Below, in pieces: positions 50,188 to 58,063 of a DNA stretch of 64,000 nt. The translations under genes and the position numbers were made by a program. The notes below the pieces were generated by a model that ran no database searches, was not told where the DNA came from, and was given only the letters and a program-made list of their open reading frames with translations. The stretch is from Oscillospiraceae bacterium (lineage in GTDB: Bacteria; Bacillota; Clostridia; Oscillospirales; Acutalibacteraceae), in contig JAIRPV010000042.1 in the NCBI GenBank assembly GCA_031256825.1, positions 16,475 to 80,474 on the forward strand, read 5' to 3'. The stretch's first letter is position 1. Every line of letters starts with the position of its first letter.

Positions 50188-51224
50188 ACTGATCCATCCT
50201 TTCCCATGCTATGGTTTTCTCCGCTGCATATTACCTGTTCTTCTTTTTTGCACAACCCGCTGATGAACTCCGCCATCAATTCCCGGGCCTTCCGTGTAAC
50301 GGGATGGCTGTCTTCAATCACAAAGCCGTGGGTGGCGGCCGGGAATTCCAGCAGCCGCACGGATACGCCCGCTTCCCGCAGCCGGGCCGCGTAGCGCACG
50401 CCGTCGGCTCGCAAAGAATCCTTTCCGCAGACTATCACCAGCGCCGGCGGCTGCCCCCGGAACTGCTCCGGCTCGGCGCACAGCGGCGAAATCAGCGGAT
50501 CTTTCGCCTTTTCCGGGTCCCCGCCATAATAGCACGCGCCAAAAATCTCCATGACGCGCCGCGGCACGGAGCCACCGGAAGCCTTTCCGCCAAGCGCCCT
50601 GCAGCACTCGCGTATCAGCTGCGCCGTTTTGGGCGGGGCGGCCTCGCCGGGGCCTTTGCGCTCCGGGCTGTATATCGTCATGTCCAGCCCTGGGTAAACC
50701 AAAATCTGGTACGCGAACGCAACGTCGCCCCGCTCCCGGGCCATCAGCTGCAACGCCGCCGCAAGATTGCCCCCCGCGCTATAGCCCCCCGCGCCCACGC
50801 AGGAGCGATCGACGCCCAGGCGCTCGGCGTTGTTCCAATAATATTGAATCACCTGGTACGAGGCCTCCAGCGGCGCCGGATAACGCGCTTTGGGCGCCTT
50901 TGGATAGTCGATAGAAACCACTTTTATGTTGCAGCGCCGCGCCAGGAAGGTATTGACGCAGTCATCCTGATCGGCGGTATAAATCACAATCCCGCCTCCA
51001 TGAAAATCCACAAACAAGGGCTGCGGCTCCGGGGAGTCAAAGCCATATTCCAGCACCCGCACAAGGCCATAAGAGGTTGGCACAAAGCGCTCGCGCCCCC
51101 TTGCCTTTGGCTGAAAGCGTCTTTGCAGCAGCAGCGCCTGCTGCAGCCCCCAGCCCTGCCAGGAAAGCGTCTGCTGGTAAACCCGCCGCGCCGCTTTTCT
51201 GACGTCATCCGTTTGTATCTTCAT
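50184..51224 (-). CDS. HSL-family alpha/beta hydrolase
   Basis: A 346-aa hormone-sensitive-lipase-type esterase. The oxyanion motif HGGG is in FVDFHGGGIVIY, the nucleophile in GAGGYSAGGNLAAAL, the Asp in VCGKDSLRADG and the His in ATHGFVIED. No signal peptide, so cytosolic. Members cleave short-chain or bulky esters. Its stop overlaps the start of lipase-like copy 1 (ATGA), showing translational coupling. Confidence 0.88.
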   Translation of the reverse strand: MKIQTDDVRKAARRVYQQTLSWQGWGLQQALLLQRRFQPKARGRERFVPTSYGLVRVLEYGFDSPEPQPLFVDFHGGGIVIYTADQDDCVNTFLARRCNIKVVSIDYPKAPKARYPAPLEASYQVIQYYWNNAERLGVDRSCVGAGGYSAGGNLAAALQLMARERGDVAFAYQILVYPGLDMTIYSPERKGPGEAAPPKTAQLIRECCRALGGKASGGSVPRRVMEIFGACYYGGDPEKAKDPLISPLCAEPEQFRGQPPALVIVCGKDSLRADGVRYAARLREAGVSVRLLEFPAATHGFVIEDSHPVTRKARELMAEFISGLCKKEEQVICSGENHSMGKDGSV

Positions 51225-51309
51225 CTCGTTGCGCCTTCTTTCTCTGCTTGCGTTCCCGCCGTGCGGCGCTGATTTTCGTCTCGTTTGCTTCGCTTTTCAT
51301 CTATATGTT

Positions 51310-52353
51310 TCACGCTTCGCCGGCCAATGGCGGCAGAACATAGCGAAGAATTCTCTGCAACAGCGCGGCGCCCGACTGCGCCAAAATCCCCGCCTGCTTT
51401 TGCAGCGGGTAGTCGCGGTAAGGGTTCGGTTCCGGTATGGTGCTGCCATCTTCATTGAACGCGATGGATTTGGTGAAATGCCCGCCCGTGAAGCTTTTGC
51501 TTTCGCGGTTGTTGCGTATGAAACGCACTTCCCAGGGCGCGTCGCCCAGCATCCAAACAAAGTCGCCGTCGCAAACAAGCGCATCCACTTTGTTTCCCCG
51601 GAACGCCGCGCGCTGCTCGCCGCTGAGCCTGCTCGCGTCTATCGGCAGGGGGTTGAGCAAAAACAGCCGCTTGATCTGTTTGTGATACAGCGCATAGACT
51701 TCCGCCGCAAGCTCCCCGCCTTTTGAAAGGCCAAACAAATAATTATTGCCTTTGGGATCCCGGCAGCTTTCGTAAAGATCCAGCGCCACATGCCGCTGGG
51801 GCGAGTCGCCTAAAAACATCGTCGCAAGGCTGTCCAGCAAATCCATTGTTTGATTGCCGTCGATGCCGCAATAGGTGAATACCCGCGCGCCGGTCTTCGG
51901 GTCTTCCACGGCCGTGCCGCAAAAGCCGTTTGTGATATCCTGATTGACGCTTTTGATCACCAGCCAGTCGCCCAGCCCGCTTTGTCGGATCTCCTCCCGA
52001 AAACTGCGGGGCTTTAACCGCTCTTTCAACCATTCGTTGAGCGTCTTCGCTTCCTCGCCCGCTTTGCGCTCGTAATTGCTGCTGTTGTTGGCAAGGTTGC
52101 ACAGCAGCACCTTTTGCTGATCGGTCAGCTTGGTGATGGTCGCTGGTTTCACAGGCTTTTCTTCCGGCTTTTTGGTTGTCAGATCGAGCGTCGGCGGCAG
52201 ATTTTTTTGAATGGTATCCGCGATCGGCGGCGCAGCAGCCGGCTTCTCTTCCGCGGCTGCCGCCTGTTGCGCGGCAAATCCGGGGGCAGCCGCCGCGTGG
52301 ATCAGGAACAGCGCCGCCGTCAGCGCCAAAAACGCTTTTTTGCATTGCTTCAT
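51310..52353 (-). CDS. Secreted lipase-like (Mbeg1/DUF2974) protein, copy 2
   Basis: A 347-aa protein with a signal peptide (FLALTAALFLIHAAAAPGFA), a Pro/Lys-rich spacer (about 40-75) and a lipase-like domain. The nucleophile turn is YLFGLSKGGELAAEVY: the residue before Ser is Leu where copy 1 has His, and Lys follows where copy 1 has Leu. The rest (VDALVCDGDFVWMLGDAPW, TGGHFTKS) matches copy 1. A GGGAG site precedes the ATG. It appears to be the first gene of the long minus-strand run. Confidence 0.8.
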   Translation of the reverse strand: MKQCKKAFLALTAALFLIHAAAAPGFAAQQAAAAEEKPAAAPPIADTIQKNLPPTLDLTTKKPEEKPVKPATITKLTDQQKVLLCNLANNSSNYERKAGEEAKTLNEWLKERLKPRSFREEIRQSGLGDWLVIKSVNQDITNGFCGTAVEDPKTGARVFTYCGIDGNQTMDLLDSLATMFLGDSPQRHVALDLYESCRDPKGNNYLFGLSKGGELAAEVYALYHKQIKRLFLLNPLPIDASRLSGEQRAAFRGNKVDALVCDGDFVWMLGDAPWEVRFIRNNRESKSFTGGHFTKSIAFNEDGSTIPEPNPYRDYPLQKQAGILAQSGAALLQRILRYVLPPLAGEA

Positions 52354-52465
52354 GAACGGTCTCCCTGTGTGTGGTAATATTTGGCGCGCATGCGTTCCGC
52401 GCTGCCGCGCAAACTATGGACGGCAACTCAAGTCAGCCGAAGAATTGAAGGAAAGGGGATCCAAC

Positions 52466-52636
52466 ATGGCCAAAGACAAATACAATCCGAACATTGCCTG
52501 CAATGTGCAGCAGTGCCGCTACAACTGCAAGAGCGAGGAGTGCTGCACGCTGGACAACATCGACGTGCACGCCGAAGCCAAGAATGTAACCGGCGAGCAC
52601 AGCACCTGCTGCCATTCGTTTGAATGTAAGGACTAG
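52466..52636 (+). CDS. DUF1540-type cysteine-rich protein
   Basis: A 56-aa protein. Nine cysteines lie in IACNVQQCRYNCKSEECCTL and in HSTCCHSFECKD. This is the DUF1540 pattern, found in spore-forming Firmicutes, with likely metal binding. The ATG at 52466 follows GGAAAGGGG. It is the only + strand gene between the minus-strand runs on each side. Confidence 0.9.
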   Translation: MAKDKYNPNIACNVQQCRYNCKSEECCTLDNIDVHAEAKNVTGEHSTCCHSFECKD

Positions 52637-52677
52637 CGCGAACTGAGGGGATGGAATCAGGGCGCAGGGGCCGCACC

Positions 52678-52745
52678 CCCTGCCTCCTGCCTCCTCCTTC
52701 CTGCCTCCTCGAAGCCCTGCCTCCTGTCTCCTCCTTCCTGCCTGC
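52678..52745. repeat. Pyrimidine-rich direct repeats
   Basis: CCCTGCCTCCTG with CTCCTCCTTCCTGCCT-like sequence occurs twice, offset by 37 bp (52678 and 52715), and ends at the tyrA stop. The words CCTGCCTCCTG and CTGTCTCCT also make up the 39-bp repeats at 3168-3284. Confidence 0.85.
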
Positions 52746-53597
52746 TCAACTGTGTCCCAGTTCCCGCTTGTTCTCTCCGGCGGTGTGCAGGAGTTCCCGC
52801 AGAAAGGCTTTGTCTTTTTGGGCCAATGCCGCGCGCAGATCGGATAAGTCGGCCAGATATTGATCCAGCGAAGCGATGGTGTTGCGCCGGTTGTCCATGA
52901 GCAGTTCCGCCCAGGCGTCGGCATTGATATCCGCCACGCGCGTGCAGTCCCGAAAAGCGCCTGCCATAAAGGCGGGTTGCGCGCCGGCATGTGGGTGCGC
53001 GCAAAGGCAGGCCGACGCAATGTGCATCAGGTCGCTCGTATAGGCGATGATCGCGTCGTGTTCCGCAGGTTCCACCACGCGCATGCGCGCCGCGCCGATG
53101 TGCCCCGCAAGCTCTTTCATCAGGGCAATGCCCGCCGGGGTGCTGCGCGGCGTTGGAGTAATCAAAAACCCGCACCCCCGGTAAAGCCCGGCCTCGGCGT
53201 TTTCATAGCCGTCGCGCTCCTTGCCCGCCATAGGGTGTACGCCCACATACTCCACGCCATCCGGCAGCAGCGGCATGATTGTTTGGTAGAGCGGCCCTTT
53301 GACGCCGCAGATATCGCTGACCAGGCAGCCCGGTTTCAGCAGAGCCGCGTACTCTTCCAGTATATTCGGGATATGGTGGGCATAGACGCAGAAGAACAGC
53401 AGATCCGCCTGAGCGATAACAGCTCCCGTGTCCGTTGTGGCTTCGTGCACGGCCCCTGCGGCTTGCGCCCTGCGGCAAACCAGATCATCCTGATCCGCTC
53501 CCAACAGCCGGGCGCAGCGAAAGCCGCGCAGTGCAAGCGCCAGCGAGCCGCCCATCAGCCCAAGGCCAACGATCCCGATGGTGTAGTTTCTGCTCAA
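52746..53597 (-). CDS. tyrA: Prephenate dehydrogenase
   Basis: A 283-aa TyrA. It oxidises prephenate to 4-hydroxyphenylpyruvate with NAD(P). The Rossmann motif is IGIVGLGLMGGSLALAL; the substrate and catalytic blocks are LVSDICGVKGPL (Lys/Gly), GVHPMAGKERDGYENA (catalytic His) and EHDAIIAYTSDLMHIAS. The start is TTG 53597, overlapping the stop of the DUF3267 gene. No C-terminal ACT domain is present, so feedback control may differ. Confidence 0.94.
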   Translation of the reverse strand: MSRNYTIGIVGLGLMGGSLALALRGFRCARLLGADQDDLVCRRAQAAGAVHEATTDTGAVIAQADLLFFCVYAHHIPNILEEYAALLKPGCLVSDICGVKGPLYQTIMPLLPDGVEYVGVHPMAGKERDGYENAEAGLYRGCGFLITPTPRSTPAGIALMKELAGHIGAARMRVVEPAEHDAIIAYTSDLMHIASACLCAHPHAGAQPAFMAGAFRDCTRVADINADAWAELLMDNRRNTIASLDQYLADLSDLRAALAQKDKAFLRELLHTAGENKRELGHS

Positions 53598-54187
53598 TCC
53601 GCAGGCCCCCGCTTCGAATAGACGTCCATTTTCGCACCCCGATCAATCATTAAAATATCCGGCGGCAGCCGCGCGAACAGCGTGCAAATCCATACATCGC
53701 CCATTGCGCTGGCAGCGTGGGCCGCCAGCGCCCCATAGCTAAACCAGAACCACGCGGGCGGCAGGAGAAAACAGGCAACGCCCAGAAGTATCGTTATGCT
53801 GACCAACGGGGCCAGGGCGATCACATAATAATGCCGTTTACAAATATATTTTGTTTCGCAGTTGCAATACGCCACAAGGCCTGTGAACCCGAAGCCGGGT
53901 TTTGCTTTGGCCACCAGCCGCATGGCGAACGCGTGAATGAGTTCGTGCAAAATCGTCAGGGCGATCAAAGCTACCAGCCAAAAAAGAAGCAACAGCCAAT
54001 ACCGGAACAACCCCGATATCGTTTCCGGCAACGCGGCCAGGTTCGGCGGCACAAGAAAGATCATAGGAACCACCAACCCCAAAAAAACCGGCAAAGCAAG
54101 CAAATTCAATTTCTGCGCCAATTTTTTGTCTTTCAGATCCACCGTGCGAACGCATTGAAAGCCCTCGGGCAGGGTATCATAATTCAT
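53594..54187 (-). CDS. DUF3267 membrane metallopeptidase-like protein
   Basis: A 197-aa protein with about four helices and the zinc-peptidase motif HELIHA (HEXXH) in LTILHELIHAFAMRL, as in DUF3267 and site-2-protease-like families. The next conserved part is GDVWICTLFARLPPDILMID, with an Asp that may be a third ligand. It may be a membrane peptidase, but activity is not proven. An AGGTGAT site precedes the ATG. It is joined to tyrA. Confidence 0.85.
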   Translation of the reverse strand: MNYDTLPEGFQCVRTVDLKDKKLAQKLNLLALPVFLGLVVPMIFLVPPNLAALPETISGLFRYWLLLLFWLVALIALTILHELIHAFAMRLVAKAKPGFGFTGLVAYCNCETKYICKRHYYVIALAPLVSITILLGVACFLLPPAWFWFSYGALAAHAASAMGDVWICTLFARLPPDILMIDRGAKMDVYSKRGPAD

Positions 54188-54213
54188 AGTATCACCTCGG
54201 GAGATGTTGCCGT

Positions 54214-54579
54214 ATGAATATCATCTGGTCTTTGCTCAAAGCCTTCCTTGTCGGCGGAGCCATCTGCTTTTTGTCGCAGCTGCTGCTGGATTATACAAAA
54301 CTCACCATGGCGCGCATTCTGGTGCTGCTGGTGGTGGCGGGCGCGGTTCTGGGCGCCGTGGGGCTATATGAACCCTTTGCCGAATGGGCCGGCGCCGGGG
54401 CAACGGTGCCGCTGAGCGGCTTTGGCTTCGCCATGGTGCGCGGGGTCAAAAAGGCCGTTGGCGAATTGGGCTGGCCGGGGATCCTGACAGGGCCTTTTTC
54501 CGCCGCATCCGCAGGCACGGGCCTTGCCGTTTTTTGCGGTTTGCTGGCGGCGCTTGCAACAAAGCCCCGGGAAAAATAA
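54214..54579 (+). CDS. spoVAE: SpoVAE-type spore protein
   Basis: A 121-aa membrane protein matching SpoVAE (SpoVAEB): FLVGGAICFLSQLLLDYTKL, the ILVLLVVAGAVLGAVGLYEP helix and AGAGATVPLSGFGFAM. The SpoVA complex moves dipicolinic acid into the forespore and out at germination. In spore formers it usually follows spoVAC and spoVAD; neither is next to it here. It is divergent from the DUF3267 gene. Confidence 0.92.
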   Translation: MNIIWSLLKAFLVGGAICFLSQLLLDYTKLTMARILVLLVVAGAVLGAVGLYEPFAEWAGAGATVPLSGFGFAMVRGVKKAVGELGWPGILTGPFSAASAGTGLAVFCGLLAALATKPREK

Positions 54580-54601
54580 TAGTTCAACGCCAATCAGGAG
54601 C

Positions 54602-54626
54602 TAGGGGAACCTGCACAGTTCCCCTA
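54602..54626. terminator. Hairpin between convergent genes
   Basis: TAGGGGAAC and GTTCCCCTA form a perfect 9-bp stem with a 7-nt loop, between spoVAE and the small membrane gene on the other strand. No clear T-run, so it is a weak terminator candidate. Confidence 0.5.
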
Positions 54627-54656
54627 ACTCCCTCCCTCTCATTCCCGTCAGAGGCA

Positions 54657-54851
54657 TTATTCCGCCTTATCTTCCAGCACAATCGGCTCATCGTCCAGGC
54701 AGGAGCAGGACACAAAGGACTCCAGGTCATCGGCCTTCTTCTCTTTCTTTTCCTGCAATTTTTTCACCAGGAAATAAACGCCCGCCGCCGCCGCCGCGAT
54801 TGCCGCGATGATGCCTATGATTTTTAGTACCTTTTTGCATTTGTCGCACAT
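54657..54851 (-). CDS. 64-residue single-helix membrane protein
   Basis: A 64-aa protein: MCDKCKKVLKIIGIIAAIA, then an Ala-rich helix to YFLVKKLQ, a Lys/Glu-rich linker and the tail ESFVSCSCLDDEPIVLED. Two cysteine pairs (CDKC and CSC) flank the helix. No family is recognised. A consensus-like promoter is at 54892-54920. Confidence 0.72.
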   Translation of the reverse strand: MCDKCKKVLKIIGIIAAIAAAAAGVYFLVKKLQEKKEKKADDLESFVSCSCLDDEPIVLEDKAE

Positions 54852-54891
54852 AAATTGCCGCCTCGCTTTCCTTATTTTAGTTTGCTTGTCC

Positions 54892-54920
54892 AGTATACCC
54901 CAAATCGAACGGAATGTCAA
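54892..54920 (-). promoter_or_regulatory. Promoter of the 64-aa membrane protein
   Basis: Minus strand TTGACA (54915-54920), 17-bp spacer, TATACT (54892-54897). Confidence 0.85.
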
Positions 54921-55040
54921 GGGGAAATTTATGAAGAGTTGATAAAATTACGGGCTGAGCGCATCTTCTTTTTCTGCATAAACCTTCCCCCAACCGCCCA
55001 AAATAAGGGGGAGCGTTGAATTTTAGAAAGGATGTTTGCC

Positions 55041-55781
55041 ATGCAATTTGAGAACGAAACCAACCGCGGCCGCCTGCGTCTGCCGAAAATCCCAAAAGGC
55101 GGCGGATTCTATCTTGCGCTGACCCTTGCCGTGATTGCCGCGGGCGCGGGCGTATGGGGTTCGGTCAACAGCACCCTGCGCCACAACCCCTACCTTGCCC
55201 AGTCCACCGAGCGCAGCACCATCAACTGGGAAAACTACGCCACGCGCCCCCTGCCTGAAACGCAGGCGGCCAACGATCCCGCAAAAAATGTGCCCGACAC
55301 CCGGGGCAGCGCCGCAACAAAGCCTACCACAACAAAGCCCGCCGCCACCAAGCCCGAAAATGCCCCCTATACCGGGAATTTTGTGCTGCCCTTCGGAACC
55401 GCGATTGAGAAGGATTACAGCGACGGCGAAATGGTGAAGTCCTCGACGATGGGCGACTGGCGCGTCCATAACGGCGTTGACTTCGCGGGCGATCTGGACT
55501 CCCCCGTTGTGGCGATTCAGTCTGGTACCATCAAAAAAGTTGCGATTGATCCTCTTTGGGGTATTGTTGTCACAATCGATCACGGCGCTGGCGTTGTCGC
55601 CCGCTACTGCGGCCTTTCGGAGGGCAGCACACCAAAGTACGGCCAGTGGGTCGATCAGGGCGAAAGCATCGGCGTTATCGCGCAGGTGCCCTGCGAATCG
55701 GCGGAAGGCACCCATCTGCACATGGAAATCACGGTAGATGGCAAAATCGTTGATCCCCTCGCGGTAATGAACCGCGGGTAA
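55041..55781 (+). CDS. spoIIQ: SpoIIQ-like M23 peptidase-family protein
   Basis: A 246-aa protein with a cytosolic N-terminus, one helix (about 23-43), a linker rich in Thr/Lys/Pro, and a C-terminal LytM/M23 domain. The zinc ligands remain: WRVHNGVDFAG (H-x3-D) and EGTHLHMEI (HxH). Layout and the DYSDGEMVKSSTMGDWR lead-in match SpoIIQ, the forespore channel protein that partners SpoIIIAH; clostridial SpoIIQ keeps the metal site. The second ATG (55041) was chosen by its distance from AAAGGAT. A terminator follows. Confidence 0.8.
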   Translation: MQFENETNRGRLRLPKIPKGGGFYLALTLAVIAAGAGVWGSVNSTLRHNPYLAQSTERSTINWENYATRPLPETQAANDPAKNVPDTRGSAATKPTTTKPAATKPENAPYTGNFVLPFGTAIEKDYSDGEMVKSSTMGDWRVHNGVDFAGDLDSPVVAIQSGTIKKVAIDPLWGIVVTIDHGAGVVARYCGLSEGSTPKYGQWVDQGESIGVIAQVPCESAEGTHLHMEITVDGKIVDPLAVMNRG

Positions 55782-55793
55782 CGCCGCGCGCGG

Positions 55794-55825
55794 AAAAGCC
55801 CCCTGCCGGTTGGCAAGGGGCTTTT
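55794..55825. terminator. Terminator between SpoIIQ-like and secreted-protein genes
   Basis: AAAAGCCCC pairs with GGGGCTTTT around an inner loop, followed by TGC. It lies between two converging genes and can serve both. Confidence 0.88.
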
Positions 55826-55839
55826 TGCTGCGCAGATGG

Positions 55840-56778
55840 TCAGAACTTCATCCAGAGGAATCCGAAGAAGAAATAGCGGAACACAAAATACCAGGTATTG
55901 TTGCGTTCCCAGATACAGGGCTTCACTACCTTCAGCTGATACAGCGAAGCGTTGACGGCAATGATGGCATTGACATAAGCGGTGCGCGCGGTGTAAAACC
56001 AGCCTTTGGCCAGGTAGCCTTTTACTTTATCGTTTCCAATAAAAGCGTTGGCTGCTTCAATCAGCTTCGCGGCGCCCGCCTTTGTATAGCTCGGGCCGTA
56101 TTCCCACGGGTCTTTGGTGTTGGCAATCACCACCGCTTTGCGCGCTTCGTATACTTTTGCGTATTTTATGATGTTTCTGTTATACCTAGCGGAGCATTGT
56201 GTTTTCGCCGTTTCTTCCGCAAAGCCGAAGGCTTTGTCTTTCGCGGCGGCGCTGAAGGCGCTGATCAACTGATCCAGCTCTTTCTTCAGGCTGTCGCCGT
56301 TGTCTGTGTTGTAGAGGGTTTCCAGATCCGCCGTTTTGGCGATGTAGGCGCTGAACGCCGCCGCTTCCGGCAGGGTTTCCAGTTTTTCTTTCACAGCGTT
56401 GAGGAATGTCTCTTTGTTGTAGCTGCCCGTGTAGGCTTTTGCGCCGTCTGTAACGAACAAAAGGCCGTTGAGCGCTGCTTGCAGGGCGTCGTCATACTTT
56501 GTTTTGTAGTCCGCAACAATCTCGTCTGTGTTTGCCGACTGCGGCGCGGCGGACGCGGGGGATTCAGCGGGCGCTGGATTTTCAGCGGACGCTGGGGATT
56601 CGGCTGGCGCGGGGGGGGCTTCGTCGGCGGGGCCGGGTTCTTCCGCTGGCTGCTCGGCGTCCGATTCAGCCGCAATTGTGGTTTCTTCCCCCGTTCCTTC
56701 GCCCTCGGCAAAAGCGCAGACCGTGAACAAGCCGCCCAGCAGCGCCAGGCAAAGGAGGAGGCTCAGTAATTTCTTCAT
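55840..56778 (-). CDS. Secreted protein with aromatic C-terminal tail (second)
   Basis: A 312-aa protein with a signal peptide (MKKLLSLLLCLALLGGLFTV, end near AFA-EG), a long Pro/Ala/Glu-rich linker (30-85, repeats of PAPAESPASAEN), a helical body and a C-terminal tail IWERNNTWYFVFRYFFFGFL followed by WMKF. The tail has 11 of 24 positions identical to that of 16053-16499. No known domain is seen. It has its own promoter and ends at the shared terminator. Confidence 0.85.
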   Translation of the reverse strand: MKKLLSLLLCLALLGGLFTVCAFAEGEGTGEETTIAAESDAEQPAEEPGPADEAPPAPAESPASAENPAPAESPASAAPQSANTDEIVADYKTKYDDALQAALNGLLFVTDGAKAYTGSYNKETFLNAVKEKLETLPEAAAFSAYIAKTADLETLYNTDNGDSLKKELDQLISAFSAAAKDKAFGFAEETAKTQCSARYNRNIIKYAKVYEARKAVVIANTKDPWEYGPSYTKAGAAKLIEAANAFIGNDKVKGYLAKGWFYTARTAYVNAIIAVNASLYQLKVVKPCIWERNNTWYFVFRYFFFGFLWMKF

Positions 56779-56837
56779 GTTATGATATCCCTTCTTGACG
56801 AAATTTCCAATCAGCCCAATTGTCTGTGGATAATTTA

Positions 56838-56866
56838 AGTATACAACAACGAAAGTGGAATGTCAA
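56838..56866 (-). promoter_or_regulatory. Promoter of the second secreted-protein gene
   Basis: Minus strand TTGACA (56861-56866), 17-bp spacer, TATACT (56838-56843). Confidence 0.88.
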
Positions 56867-56955
56867 GGAAAAAATGCGCCGGGCGGCGGACAAATGCGCT
56901 GAAGAAAGAAAATCATCGCGTTTGCCCACCGCCCGCGCCCCTTTGCAAAAAAAAC

Positions 56956-56984
56956 TTGACAAGTCCGCTGAAATCCGTTATAAT
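56956..56984 (+). promoter_or_regulatory. Promoter of the tRNA-His / tRNA-Gln pair
   Basis: TTGACA (56956-56961), 17-bp spacer, TATAAT (56979-56984), 10 nt before tRNA-His. Confidence 0.93.
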
Positions 56985-56994
56985 AAAAAAGTAT

Positions 56995-57072
56995 GGTGGA
57001 TATAGCTCAGTTGGTTAGAGTACCAGGTTGTGGCCCTGGGGGTCGTCGGTTCGAATCCGATTATCCACCCCA
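56995..57072 (+). tRNA. tRNA-His (anticodon GUG)
   Basis: The G-1 residue at 56995 pairs with discriminator C73 at 57069. Acceptor GTGGATA pairs with TATCCAC; anticodon stem CCAGG/CCTGG with loop TTGTGGC and anticodon GTG at 57030-57032; encoded CCA at 57070-57072. Confidence 0.97.
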
Positions 57073-57075
57073 TTC

Positions 57076-57101
57076 AGGGGTCGGGCGTTGCCCTGACCCC
57101 T
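57076..57101 (+). other. Hairpin between the two tRNAs
   Basis: AGGGGTC-GGGC pairs with GCCC-T-GACCCCT around a GTT loop. It may be a processing signal or a partial terminator between tRNA-His and tRNA-Gln. Confidence 0.6.
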
Positions 57102-57114
57102 CTCTTGTTCCCAT

Positions 57115-57189
57115 TGGGGTGTAGCCAAGCGGTAAGGCAACGGACTTTGACTCCGTCATTCGCTGGTTCGATTCCAGCCATCCCAGCCA
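57115..57189 (+). tRNA. tRNA-Gln (anticodon UUG)
   Basis: Acceptor TGGGGTG pairs with CATCCCA (one G-U); anticodon stem ACGGA/TCCGT with loop CTTTGAC and anticodon TTG at 57147-57149; T arm GCTGG/CCAGC; discriminator G and CCA at 57187-57189. Confidence 0.97.
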
Positions 57190-57216
57190 AGCGGCGCAGT
57201 CGCCGCAGACAATCCG

Positions 57217-57250
57217 CGCAGCCACCTTTTGTGGCTGCGTCGTTTTAATT
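57217..57250 (+). terminator. Terminator of the tRNA operon
   Basis: A perfect 9-bp stem, CGCAGCCAC with GTGGCTGCG, loop CTTTT, then TCGTTTTAATTT. The next 200 bp up to the greA promoter show no gene. Confidence 0.9.
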
Positions 57251-57448
57251 TCCGCGTTCGAGCGTCTTTTTCGCAGCAGGCGGGCAGTTGCGCCGGGGGC
57301 AAACCGCGCCTCCGGTCTTTGTTTTTGTGAAGCAAGGCGGCCCGCGCCCAAACGCTTTTCGCTGTTCTGGCATGCCGGCGAAGTCAGAAACAGGCCTTTT
57401 TTTGCGATACATCGCGAAAAATGATTTGCACGGCCCACCAAACTCCTC

Positions 57449-57477
57449 TTGACTTTCCCTGAAATATCGTGTATACT
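57449..57477 (+). promoter_or_regulatory. Promoter of greA-lysS
   Basis: TTGACT (57449-57454), 17-bp spacer, TATACT (57472-57477), leaving a leader of about 90 nt before greA. Confidence 0.8.
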
Positions 57478-57575
57478 AGTTGTTAGAAAAATATGCAAGC
57501 GCTTTGCTTTGGCAATTCATTGGCCGGAGCAGGCTGTTGTGTGTTTATATTTCACGCGAAAAAGGAGAAGTGTAT

Positions 57576-58052
57576 ATGTCGGCAAACCAAACCTTCCTTA
57601 CCGCCGAAGGCTACAAAAAGCTAACGGAGGAGCTGGATTATCTTCGCACCACAGGGCGCGAGCAAATTGCGGAAAAAATTAAAGAGGCCCGCTCGTTCGG
57701 CGATCTTTCTGAAAATGCCGAGTATGACGAAGCCATGAATGAACAGGCGATCATGGAAGCAAAAATTTCCCGCCTGGAAGACGAGCTGAAAAACGCCAGG
57801 ATTCTCGACGCCGAAGCCTTGAGTACCGACGTCATCGGCATTGGCGCGTTGGTGCGCGTGCGCGATCTGACTTATGACGAAGAACTGGAGTTTCAAATCA
57901 TCGGCAAGGCGCAGGCCAACCCCGACGAGCAGCGTATTTCTGACGAATCCCCTGTGGGCAAAGCCCTGCTGGGCCACAAAGCAGGCGAAATCGTGGAAGT
58001 TGAAGTCCCTAGCGGGATCATCAAGTTTGAGATTCTGAATATATCGAAGTAA
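57576..58052 (+). CDS. greA: Transcription elongation factor GreA
   Basis: A 158-aa GreA. It enters the RNA polymerase channel and triggers cleavage of backtracked RNA. The N-terminal coiled coil carries the acidic tip DLSENAEYDEA; the C-terminal FKBP-like domain has YDEELEFQIIG, DESPVGKALLGHKAGE and the closing VPSGIIKFEIL. An AAAGGAGAAG site precedes the ATG. It is followed by lysS after 11 nt, a common order in Firmicutes. Confidence 0.97.
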   Translation: MSANQTFLTAEGYKKLTEELDYLRTTGREQIAEKIKEARSFGDLSENAEYDEAMNEQAIMEAKISRLEDELKNARILDAEALSTDVIGIGALVRVRDLTYDEELEFQIIGKAQANPDEQRISDESPVGKALLGHKAGEIVEVEVPSGIIKFEILNISK

Positions 58053-58063
58053 GGAGCATTGTC

